The notes below the pieces were generated by a model, which made no database searches, had not been told where the DNA came from, and saw only the letters and a list, made by a program, of their open reading frames with translations. A stretch of DNA of 64,000 nt from Apophysomyces variabilis. Its lineage: Eukaryota; Mucoromycota; Mucoromycetes; Mucorales; Mucoraceae. Below, piece by piece: positions 1-10,145 of this stretch. A program made the translations under genes and the position numbers. Every line of letters starts with the position of its first letter. Positions within the stretch are counted from its first letter, which is position 1. Location: contig MZZL01000383.1 of the NCBI GenBank assembly GCA_002749535.1, positions 124,001-188,000 on the forward strand. Direction: 5' to 3'.

Positions 1-958
1 TGTATACTGTCCAGGCCACTAAAGGTTTAGGATTGTAGTTGGCAGCAGCAGCCTTCAAACGGTTATAGTTATCCGTAATGGAAGGAAGCAATTGGTTCAC
101 ATTGCCTTCGAGATTGTAAAACAAGGCATAATAAGCCAGCCAGGAAGCACGCTATGACAATGAAGTGTCTCAGTTTCCAAAAAACTCACTTTGTCTCTTT
201 CTCTCTTTTTTTTGTCTATTTTAACTTACACCGAGGGCAGTAGGTTCATACACTTCAGAGGTTGTTACAGAGGTGTTGGCAATGAGATCAGCTGAGGCTG
301 TGTTCACACCAAACTGGACCTGAACCGTGCTTAATTGCTCGATGCGTTGCGTTTGGTTGGTGGCCGATAACTCAGCCACCTGGCCCTGAGCTAAACGCTG
401 CTCGAAACACGCCGAGGCCACAAACGAACCATCATCGATCACACTGATCGTATTGGCTACACCAAGCATCTGGAACAGTGGATCATCATTTCGGATCAGA
501 ACACACCAAAAGTCTTTCCTTATCTTTCTTTTTTCCCCTCCTGTTCTTTTACCTCAAGATAGGGCACTACTGTGGTCTCTAATGCTCCTGCCTTCGTCAC
601 TGGAACTTGATAGACTTCCGTGTCCTTGGGCAGGTTGGAAGGTGTAGGCGTACCACATTGGACAAGAGCGTAGGTCTTTTGATTACGTTTGTCCGTCACC
701 AGTTTATAGTTATTAAAGTAAGACACCGAGAAATAGGTGGTGGTATCGGTACCTGAAAGAGTCCAATATAAGTCTTCCCTTTTTATTTTCGCTTCCCCTG
801 CCTACAAACTTACTTAGATTCAATCGTTGAGGAAAGTAATTGGTGTTGGCATTGTAAGTTTGAACACATTGACCATTCACATTGTTCGTGTTCTGTGTTT
901 GTGCACATACAGCAGAGACGAATAACGAACCCAGCACCCAGCGCTGTAGTGAACGCAT
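1..958 (-). CDS. Secreted TroA-like (Fe/B12-type) substrate-binding protein, partial
   Basis: Four exons are readable on the minus strand (958-814, 752-553, 469-230, 151 to the left edge), all with GT-AG junctions in matching phase. The protein opens with a signal peptide (MRSLQRWVLGSLFVSAVCA, cleavage before Gln). It then shows NYFPQRLNLS, YFSVSYFNNYKLV, YALVQCGTPTP, LGVANTISVIDDGSF and TALGRASWLAYYALFYN. This order of blocks is what I know from bacterial ABC-transporter substrate-binding proteins of the TroA/periplasmic-binding type II fold (YFPDK, NYKVV, VLVQCGTP and LGRAEWIKF blocks). The C-terminal lobe is cut by the window edge. A fungus has no periplasm, so the likely role is extracellular or wall-bound ligand or metal capture; that is inference. 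The family call is fairly firm; the ligand is unknown. Confidence 0.75.
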
Positions 959-1869
959 TATATAAACTAAGAGAAAGTGGAAAAGAAAGAAAAAGACCTT
1001 GTGAAAGCTTTTTTTTTTTCCTCTTTGTTCCCAAAGGGTGGTACAGCGGATCTTCCATCTGGATCTCATCAATTCGTCTCACAAAGTCCGAGAAAAATGG
1101 GGTGTGCCGGCCCTGTACCGAACTTCATGAGTCCGGAACTAAAGAGTGCGTGGATAGCATGAGTCACCGACAAGTGCATTGTAACTCATTAAACAATGGT
1201 GATGCACAACTGAATAGACCATCTAGAGTTCTGTTAGTTAGACTACAAGATAAAAGAGGAAAGAAGTATGGGACGTGATGGACAGAAGAAGCAGAGACGG
1301 AATGGACCATGTTGTTTGGTCATATCGCCCTGACCTAGAAAAGCCCTTCGCTTCAGGGCAAAAAAAAACTTCTTATGTCTTCCAGCCAAGTGGGTTCTGG
1401 AAGATTCGTTTGGAAACTTTGTGTATGGATTGAACTGATCATAGTGAATGAAGTGTTCCTCATCGAGGATAATTCTTGACTGATAGAGTAAGAAAAAGCA
1501 TACCAAAGATGCCTCTACCTTTGGAGTCTTATCAGCTAATTTCCTCATAAGCAATAGGTTATCTGATCTTCTGAGAGTGAAACCCAATCTTTGGAAAAAT
1601 GATCATCATCAGTGCGGCTATGCCTTATCACCCTTTTTTTTTTTGGTCCTTCACGTTCTATTTAGTCGCTCAACAAACAAAAACAAACACCTCTTTTCAG
1701 TATTCTTTTTGTTTTCTATCGAAGAAAAAGCGGTTTATTTATTTTCAAAGGTTCGTGTTGAGGGAGAGAAGGATCGTAAAAAGCAAAATGGGTGATATAC
1801 AAGAGCAATGCGTGAGTGACATTTTAAGAAATGAGAGTTCATTGATGAGTCAATGCGTCCTTTTTAGTC
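959..1869. other. Intergenic, no gene recognised
   Basis: Only short or low-complexity frames are present, several built on T-rich or A-rich runs. A 7-bp perfect inverted repeat (GCCCTGA at 1327-1333, TCAGGGC at 1353-1359) could form a small hairpin; no RNA family is recognised. Confidence 0.5.
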
Positions 1870-2555
1870 TTAGTTGGATTCCTTGCCCTTGACATAGGTC
1901 TTGACGATCTTGCCAAAGTTTTCACCCTGGGTACGGGCAATCTCCAATTCCTTCTCGGTCACAGCGCGGGAGCCGTCTCCGTGGACAATGGCACCAGCAC
2001 CCCATGCGGAGCCACCAACGACTTCGCTGGTGTTGAACAAGTGGCTGTTGGCGAAACCAAGAGGGACGTAGATCATACCGTGGTGAGCAAAGTAAGGGAT
2101 GGTGGTAAAGGCAGTGGTTTCCTGGCCACCGTGTTGACCAGCGGTGGAGAAGAAGGTACCAGCAAACTTGCCGGCAAGGGCACCAGATTGCCAGAGCTGA
2201 CCGGTGGCGTCAAGGAAGGCCTTGAATTGGGCAGGGATAGTACCGAAGCGGGTACCGAAACCGAACAAGAGACCATCAGCCTCGGTCAATTGCTGGGGAG
2301 TGATGATAGGAAGGTCAGGCTTGGGAGGAGCATGCATCTTCTCGAGGATCTCATCAGAAAGAGTCTCGGGAACTAATAAGATGGATCGACGTTAGTTTCT
2401 TTCTCCATGGTGCTTTTTGATCTGTTATCTTCGTTTTTACCTTGGAAGATCTTGGCATCGACACCAGAGGCTTCAAGACCCTTCTGGATATCCTTGGCAA
2501 GGGTGTAGATGTGGTGGTAGAGGGTGTAGATAACGATGTAAACCTTGGCAGCCAT
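1870..2555 (-). CDS. Flavodoxin-like NAD(P)H:quinone oxidoreductase (WrbA/Pst2 type)
   Basis: Two exons (2555-2441 and 2372-1870) give 205 residues, the usual size of the WrbA/Pst2/Ycp4 family. These FMN enzymes reduce quinones by two electrons and protect against oxidative stress. The N-terminus MAAKVYIVIYTLYHHIYTLA is the flavodoxin phosphate-binding strand-loop. TRFGTIPAQFKAFLDATGQLW and FFSTAGQHGGQETT are the family FMN- and substrate-site motifs, and HHGMIYVPLGF follows. The protein ends at KGKESN without a lipidation signal, unlike its divergent neighbour at 3883-4694. The intron after codon 38 is at the same position and phase as in that paralogue, so the two arose by duplication. Start chosen as the only ATG before the flavodoxin strand, 85 bp below a TATA box. 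Confidence 0.93.
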
Positions 2556-2638
2556 TGTAAATGTTGTGTTTGTGTTGTAGTAGTTTGTATCTGAAGCGAT
2601 GTGATGAATTGATCCAAAAGTCGTTGTTCTTCAAGGCC

Positions 2639-2828
2639 CTTTTATACGTTACCTGAACCCAGCGTATCGATTGTAGCTCCGACGCTCACCCGTGTAAGAC
2701 CCGCTTACGGTTTGCTGACAAAGCTGACAAAACCTTTCCTCTGCTTGACAAATTTGTGCCCTTGTCTTACTCATACTCCGCCATAGCTTACTCTATCACC
2801 TTCGACAGCGATAACAGTAGTTGACAAA
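2639..2828 (-). promoter_or_regulatory. Promoter of the 2555 flavodoxin gene: TATA box and TGACAAA cluster
   Basis: On the minus strand TATAAAAG lies at 2646-2639, about 85 bp before the ATG. Four copies of TGACAAA (plus-strand sense) sit at 2716-2722, 2725-2731, 2746-2752 and 2822-2828. A heptamer repeated this densely is unlikely by chance. It resembles AP-1/Yap-type half-sites, which would suit an oxidative-stress gene; the factor is inferred. Confidence 0.5.
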
Positions 2829-3693
2829 TTCCAGATCCGTTCATTTTTTTCATAAAACTCTATTAACCACTCCAGCACTTGTCCATAGAATCCCATACCT
2901 CCGTGTTTGCTTCCGCTTTGCATCTGATCGTCGATCCTTCTATGCAAGTAAAATTTTGTTCCTCTTTTGGACCTTATCCGAGAAAAAATAAAGAAAAAGT
3001 TTGACTGTACACTTGTTTGAAAACATGCGACACTGAAACAAGAACTGTATTTATTGCGAAGAATGATTGGATGGTTTATCACTCTCAAGAAATTAGTTCG
3101 ATCGGCTGGATTAAAGGAGAATGAAAATATATACGAGCTTATCTAAGGAACAGTTTCCGAAATGCAGCGGAAAAATGAAAAGATGAAATGTTTTTACTGT
3201 TCGTTGCCGCCATGCAAATACACGATTAATTTTCAACACCGTCCAAGCAACCTTAAAGTGACACGACAGATATGATCTACTGTAGCGCTGAGCATCAAAT
3301 GCTGAGTGCATATACCTTATTTTTTTTTTATTAGGATCGTCAAGGCACATTTGTTATTAGATCTAGTTTAGAACTCATCACCCAAAGTGTAGCACTTCAT
3401 GAAGGATGGGGCCAATAAAGGCTGTTGTGCAGACACGTAGGCTGACACACAATAGCTTAGTAGACCAATCCATAATCTTTTTAGTTAATCTTTGTAAGCT
3501 ATTACATGCCGTATTGTACGTCACGTTGGAACATGGATTTCCTGTCCGCTTAGTTAACAAACCGATAGTGGCAGCTTTCCATATCCGTCATGAAAGGCGC
3601 GGAGGAAGCGAGAGGCGTTTGAAGGTCCCGATGGGTTGGTTCCGTTATCTAATTGGCTGATTCGGGTTGTCGATCGTTTGTTGTTTTTTTTTC

Positions 3694-3810
3694 TTTGTCA
3701 GCGTATGTCAGCAAATCTGTCAGCGCTGGCTGCGGTTGACAAATTTTTTTTGGTCACTTTCTTCCTTTCGGAGTTTGTACCTGCAGTCTTGTCCGCTACA
3801 TATATAAAAG
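3694..3810 (+). promoter_or_regulatory. Promoter of the 3883 flavodoxin gene: TGACAAA-type sites and TATA box
   Basis: TTTGTCA at 3694-3700 (reverse of TGACAAA), TGTCAGCAAA from 3706 and TGACAAA at 3737-3743 precede a TATATAAAAG box at 3801-3810, about 75 bp before the ATG. The same heptamer clusters in the promoter of the divergent paralogue. Confidence 0.5.
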
Positions 3811-3882
3811 CTTTCCCAAGAAGGATAAAGTTCCAGTTCTATTGATCCCTCAACGACACTATCTCCTAGCATCACTATTACC

Positions 3883-4694
3883 ATGGCACCCAAAGTTCAT
3901 ATCATTATCTACTCTATGTATCACCATGTCTACACTCTTTCCTTGAGTGTCAAGAAAGGATTGGAAGAAGCAGGCGTCGAGGCCAAGATTTACCAAGGTA
4001 CAGTAAAAAAAAAGACTAATCTTTTCGCTGATGTCAGAGTGCTCATGCCTTTATCATAGTGCCCGAAACACTTTCGGACGATATTCTGCAAAAAATGCAC
4101 GCTCCTCCCAAGCCTGATGTGCCTGTAATTTCTGTGGAAGATCTGAAAACCGCAGACGGCTTTCTGTTCGGTATTCCCACTCGCTTTGGTACCATGCCCG
4201 CTCAGATGAAGGCCTTTTTGGATGCAACCGGCCAACTCTGGGCCTCAGGTGCATTGGCTGGCAAGTTCGTTGGCACCTTTTTCTCCACCGCTGGTCAACA
4301 TGGTGGACAGGAAACGACAGCTTACACCGCTATTACCAACTTCACACATCATGGCATGAACTATGTCCCTCTTGGTTTCGCCAATGAACTTATGTTCGAC
4401 ACGACCGAAGTCACGGGTAGCTCTCCCTACGGCGCTGGTACGATCACTCACGGCGATGGATCGCGCCAGCCTTCTGAAAAGGAACTGGCCATTGCAGTTA
4501 CACAGGGAAAGAATTTCGGTCAGCTTTTGGTTATTATGGCCAAGGGCAAGCAGAGTGAAGAAAGACTTGCGGAAAAGGTCCCTGCAGTCAAGTCAAGAGA
4601 GAGCGTTGTCATTGAGACAGAGCAGAGAAAGTCTGTATCCAAGACAAGACAGGTGAAAAAGGAGAAAACGCCTAGCAAGTGTTTCTGCATGTAA
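3883..4694 (+). CDS. Flavodoxin-like quinone oxidoreductase with C-terminal CaaX box
   Basis: Two exons (3883-3997, 4060-4694) encode 249 residues. The first 205 match the paralogue at 1870-2555 nearly block for block (FMN motifs TRFGTMPAQMKAFLDATGQLW and FFSTAGQHGGQETT). A roughly 45-residue extension follows, rich in Lys, Arg, Glu and Ser, ending KKEKTPSKCFCM. The last four residues, CFCM, fit a CaaX box. Methionine in the last place usually favours farnesylation, and the second Cys is a possible palmitoylation site; the upstream Lys cluster is a typical membrane-targeting companion. I infer that this isoform is anchored on a membrane, where it could reduce membrane quinones, while its sister stays soluble. 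The enzyme family is clear; lipidation is predicted only. Confidence 0.93.
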
Positions 4695-6179
4695 GAAAAA
4701 AAGGGAAAGGACGTAAATGGTGTCTTTGAACTCCTTTATACTCTTCATTTCGCCCTCACGGCCTTGTGGGCTCCCTCCCTCTCCATCTCTCTCTCTCTTC
4801 ATTATTTAATTCTTTTCTAGCATCAACTACACAATGTATAGTCATTTTTAGATTACTCTTTCTTGTACTTTTTTACCCTACTTTTGCTTAGTAATACAAG
4901 GATTTTTTTGAACCTCAGAATTCAGACGCGTGAAAGCACTATAGGATGCTCTTCTTCTGTCCCAGATCGTCCCATGCCAATGTCTAGTCAAACAATAGTA
5001 TCCAAGAATCGATACAAATGAACATCTAGCCCTATGCTCTTAGGGAGCAATGTGCTGGCAGCTGCGAAATCCTTTGTAATGGGTCATAGCTTTTTGCAAA
5101 GCGCAAATGAAAGGCCTTTTTAAGTGTAATAACGCAAAAATTGCAAAACGCGACATATGTGCAATATTTAAAGCAAACATAAGGAGCAAGCTAAGCAAAG
5201 TTCCGTACGGGATAATGATCTGGAGAATATGAAAGAATTACGCTGCGACGCTAGGAAGACAAAAAGACATGTAATGGACAACATATAGTCCGCCCCAGCA
5301 GGATGCTTAAACTTGTGGCCGAGAACTTTTGTGCATAATCCAAGGCACTCGAACATGACAGCTAGCGAAGAAATGAAAAAGAAAAGCGGCTTCCATAGCA
5401 AGTCAATGGAAGTTGTCTTTATCCAATGTTTAATACGATAGCGTTTTCAGGTTAGGTCTGTGCCCTGCGATAACGCAAAACGAAACGAGGTCCATCATCC
5501 CCTGTCTATCCTTCCATCATTTATCACGCGTTAAGTCGATACAAAACGTTTTGCTACGGCCTTAGCCTCCTGCAATTCACTCATCATTATCTTTCCCTAA
5601 TACTGAGTAATGTGTGATACAGGGTGACCAGAATTAAAGCCAATTTTTACCGTATGAACTAATCCGAGAAAGAAGGGAGTGCATGCAATGGAGAACAACC
5701 TCCGATTTGCCAAGTGATTTCAGAGTTCAGCGCCTTTCTTGGACACGGTCAGGAAAGGTTGCTTTTAGTTTATTTTAAATTTTCACAGTTTCGAAGGCAA
5801 GTGCACATCGTTTCGACAACCCTCATCGGATCAAGCCCAAAGCGAAAGATGGTGTCATCTGGCGAGCATTTCAATTTTACAAGCGCTGATTCTATGATTA
5901 GATTACGGATGGAAAAGTTGTCAATAACTTTTCAAGCCATTCATTAAAAAAAATGAGCTGACTATAGGTCAGAGGGAGAGAAAACGCCTCTTGAGCATAA
6001 CGCTGCTATGAACAACGTCGCGTAGTGCCCTTTTGACAGCTGCTGTTGAAAATTTCGTCACTTTCTCTCTGATGAAGCAAGCCAAGTCACACTAAGTAAA
6101 CCTCATACCGTTGAATTTTTGCGGACGGAAATTCATCCCCTCTCTGCACACTTACAGACGGTCTCTAGTTTAACACATC
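4695..6179. other. Intergenic, nothing recognised
   Basis: After the flavodoxin gene there is a pyrimidine-rich tail at 4760-4810, then about 1.3 kb of AT-rich sequence. It has only short frames without domains or convincing splice structure. Confidence 0.5.
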
Positions 6180-6736
6180 ATGTCTATCGGCGTTCCGATC
6201 AAACTTCTTCACGAAGCCCAAGGTCACATTATTACCCTTGAACTCAAGACCGGTCAACTGTACCGTGGAAAGTTGCTGGAAGGTAAAAGAAAAAAAAGAT
6301 CCAAAGGATAAACCCATCCAAAAAAGAAAATTCAATCATGCTGATTCATTCTTTTTCAAAAATCATAAAAAGCTGAGGACAATATGAACATTCAACTGTC
6401 TGAGATCACAGTGACGGCTCGTGATGGTCGAGTATCGCAATTGGATCAGGTCTATATTCGTGGCTCGCACGTTCGATTTTTCATCGTTCCCGACATGTTG
6501 AAGAATGCACCTATGTTTAGGCGTGTTGGACCAGGCGCGCTCAAAGGAAGGGGTATTGGTTTAGGAAGAGGCAGAGCAACAGTGGCTCGCGCTCAGTGTA
6601 AGTATTTCTCATAGACAATGTTTCGTTTATGTGTGTATTGAATCGTTTCGATCTTTCTTTTTTTTCTTTCATAGTACGAGGAAGAGGGCGTGGTTTCCGA
6701 GGAGGTCCTCGCGGCGGTCCCCCTATTCGTCGCTAA
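6180..6736 (+). CDS. SMD3: Small nuclear ribonucleoprotein Sm D3
   Basis: Three exons (6180-6282, 6373-6597, 6675-6736) give 129 residues. Sm D3 is one of seven Sm proteins forming the ring on U1, U2, U4 and U5 snRNAs, so it is a core pre-mRNA splicing factor in the nucleus. Sm motif 1 is visible as [19 protein letters not shown] with [11 protein letters not shown]. Sm motif 2 is [20 protein letters not shown], the D3 signature. The tail is RG-rich ([11 protein letters not shown] and [14 protein letters not shown]), the usual target of arginine methylation, and ends PIRR. Length equals that of animal and fungal orthologues. Introns of 90 and 77 bp interrupt after the first Sm strands and before the RG tail. 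Confidence 0.97.
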
Positions 6737-7174
6737 AACGAAAAGAGATATGTATAGCAATGGATTCGGATTTGTTTAGCTCAGATAAACTGGAAAAGCC
6801 GAGGAGAGAGATGAAAAAAATAACAAAACAGAAATCGAAAACAGTAAAATGCTTCCATTTCAAAAAGCTCCTCATTCCGGCGATAAACGCATTGGAATAC
6901 GCTGATAGACTTGCAAAGAAAATGAGATTCACGTTTACTGTTTATTAATTATTTCGCTTTCAGTTCAGAAAGGGGCACGTTATCATTGGCAGATAAAGCG
7001 CTGTAGTCCACCTACCGAAGCTGTATTTCCCTATAGATATAACAGGTAACGGCTCCATCTTGTTTGAAAAGTTGGACGCGTGCTGTATTATCATTACTTT
7101 GTAAGTGAGGTGCTATATAAAATCTTTGTTATGTGACGAAGAAGACTCAGAAGATGATATAAAATGCGGCTATA
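6737..7174. other. Intergenic between convergent genes
   Basis: AT-rich 3' flanks of SMD3 and of the acyl-CoA synthetase gene; no further gene seen. Confidence 0.5.
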
Positions 7175-9950
7175 CTAGAGGTGCACTTTTCCCATATGCA
7201 GAAGTTCATAATCCTGGAGAGTAAACGGAACATAGGTTTTGCCTCTGAGCCAATAGATGGTCTGGTTCGGTGGGATTATCGATAGGTTGATGCCTTGCTT
7301 TCGATACAACGCTTTGTTCTGCTTAAATGTGCTGGTTATTTCGACTGTATCTACGAGTCGAAGAAACAGCGGAATTGCATAACTTGGTAGCTTTCTGGAG
7401 AGATATGCGTAAAATTTGGCAAAATCCAGTGATGTATCTCGATGTAACGCAATCACAGCCATCCCAGCACGTCCATCGTGCAGCGGCACCAATGTACCAT
7501 AGACATTCACTTGATCGATATCCGGATACATACCAATGACACGAGCGACTTCCATAGTAGACACATTCTCCGATTTCCATCGGAACGTATCACCCACGCG
7601 GTCCGCAAAATAAAAGAATCCATCCGAATCCATTGTCATGATATCGCCGCTCCGGAAATACCTGTATAAGTGTGACATTCATGAAGACATCTGCTTCCAG
7701 CCGGAAAATGAAACCTGGCTGTGCTATTTCTTTCCACTTTACTCACCTATCCCCTTTGGCAAAAACATCATAAAGCACTTTTTTCTGCGTAGCTTTTTCA
7801 TTCTTGTAGTATCCATTGAATTTGTTTGGCATGAAAGTGTCAAGTTTCGTGATCAATTCACCGGGCTCTCCAAATCCGGCCTTTTCATTTTGATCAATAA
7901 GATTGTTTACTTCATGTCCCTCACTTAATTTTGTTTATACCTCGATGCAAAATCCATCTTTTCGGATAGGTTGTTCTGAGACAGGATCAATTTGAATAAG
8001 TCTTACCATTCTATTAAATGTCCTCAGAAGCCAACCATAGTGTCCAATGGCACCAGCCCCAAAATCGTTGCTGCATAGATTACACAACAGCACCGGGCCT
8101 ATAGCTACGCGGTGAGTAAACCTTTCTTATCACGGAAAAAGTTTTATTTGCTGAACTTTCTGTGGCGCCATAAAACTCGCCGTTCTTTTGAATGTTAAAT
8201 CTAAGGTATTGCGGTAAGTTGCTTGATGATTTAAACTCTAAATTCTTTTCTGGCTTTTTACTTACCTTTCTTTGAATTTTTTCCAGATATCAGGACCTAA
8301 GCCATTACCATAGATAAAACGTATTTGGTGTTTCCGTTCGAGAGGATGTGGAGGTTGATTCAAAAGGTATCGACAGAACTCGCCAATATACTGCAGTTTC
8401 GTTTTTTAAAGCCAAAGGAGCAATTAGCAACTTCTCCTGTCATTTTGGGTTTTAAAAAGAAAGCGACAATCAATCACTTACCACAAATACAGTGACTTTG
8501 TGCTGTATACAGTCGTCCCAGAAACGTCTGGCAGAAAACTTGCGGGCCAATACGATCGTAGCACCGGCGCCCCAGGCTGCATTAGATAAGACAATTACTA
8601 CATCAAATACGTGAATGGAGATGAACTCTCTTTAAATGAACAATAAAGCCCCTATACATACATCCTGAGCTGTGGAACAACGGCAGGACGCAATACACCC
8701 TATCATCTTCATTTAGGCCAGCAAAGTGTTTATAAAACACAAGGGCAACTGAAGATGGTAAAACAAAAAAAAAGAGAGAGAGAGAGAGAGGGAAAGAGAG
8801 AAATAAAAAGAGTTAATTCCATACAATGTATGTAAAATGTGTAGATATAGACTTGCCGTTTAGACGACCATGTTCCATGACAGCTGGCTAACATTCAAAG
8901 ATAGATCAAATTAAGTACAGATAGGACCAGATCTGCAACTTACTTTGGGAAATCCTGTAGTCCCACTGAAATGCTTTTGTTTAACATACACCAGCCATTT
9001 TGATGTTTTTACCTCGTATAAATTAGACACGCCGTATCAGTACTTTTTGTTCCTTTTAGGAAAGATTCACTTGTGTCTTCAGTACTGAAATTTGCGAGAT
9101 AGGTGTCGTTCAACGTTGGGGCTATGGTTGTACGAGTTTTGTTGTTTTCAATTACTTCTCCGTAGGCAAATACGTCTATCTTGAGTTGGATGATAGCATC
9201 AATGACTGTAGCCACTTTATGAGAATAGAATGGATCGAACAGAAATAGCTTGCAATCTGACGTCTTGAGACAATGCAACAGTGATTCCTCTGCCAAGTTG
9301 GTGTTAATGAGCGAGGGAATAGCTCCAATTTTAAGGATGGCCAGCCAAACAATATAAAATGTAGGATGGTTTTGATGCATCATACAGACAACGTCTATGA
9401 AAGAAACGTGGCGATGATTCATTTGATTCTCATTTTTTTTATTTTTACCGCGCTGTTATAATAAAATATTTACCCTTTCTTTTGACGTCTTGGGATAGCA
9501 TCCAATGAGCCTATACAAGAAGTTTAAAGGTAAATGCTTCAGGTCATAGGTCCCGTACTTACCAGCCGATTGGATTCTGAAACATGACAATCACAAACGG
9601 TGAATGCTGTTTTGTCTTTTCAGTAGGTATAGTCTTACAGTTTACCTTTTTCAATATGCGAAATAGGATAGGATCGATCTTCAAATATGACGAATATTCG
9701 TGATGGGTTATCCTTCGCCCGCTCCTTGAAACGGTAATAGAAATGGAGACGGTCTTGGCATTCCAGAATCTTATGGCTAAAGTAGAAGATCCTAAATTCG
9801 CCTTCTCTTTTAACCGTCTTTATTAGCTTACTTGATCAATGCCTTAAGATAAAGGAGGATCTGATTACAATCTCGGCCGAGTAACAGCCGAGCATCGAGA
9901 TACATGGCGCCCAGAATGAGGGCCAACACAGTGATGATAATGTTATACAT
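7175..9950 (-). CDS. FAT1: Very-long-chain acyl-CoA synthetase / fatty acid transporter (Fat1/FATP type)
   Basis: About 14 short exons can be joined from ATG 9950 to TAG 7175. These enzymes activate very-long-chain fatty acids with ATP and CoA and couple this to fatty-acid import, at ER, peroxisome or plasma membrane. An N-terminal hydrophobic anchor (IIITVLALILGAMYL) is followed by ESNRLAHWM, QNHPTFYIVWLAILKIGA, the AMP-binding P-loop IYTSGTTGFPK (split by an intron near 9012-8966), LPLFHSSG, NGEFYGATE, FRSGDIMTMDSDGFFYFADR and the FATP/VLACS signature GDTFRWKSENVST. The C-terminus has YAIPLFLRL and TFKQNK. The exon of 8887-8857 ends at a GC donor (GCAAGT), so one intron is GC-AG. Transport versus synthetase balance cannot be read from sequence. 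Confidence 0.93.
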
Positions 9951-10145
9951 GCCCCCTCTTTTACAATAGGAAGATTTTAAGACGTTTTTCTTTTATATGA
10001 CAGCTTTGAAAAGGGATAGGCTAATGAACAAAAGGGAAAAGAAGGGAAAGAGCACAAGAGAGAAAGAGATATAAAGCAGAGAAAAAAGGTAAAAATTCGA
10101 ACAGCGAAATCTGCATGAACAAATTGGCCATTTATGGCATCTGCA

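Larger units (their letters stand above)
2556..3882. other. Divergent intergenic region between the two flavodoxin genes
   Basis: It contains both promoters (annotated separately). The middle, about 2850-3660, holds no recognisable gene; the open frames there lack homology I can name and have no splice-consistent extension. Confidence 0.5.
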
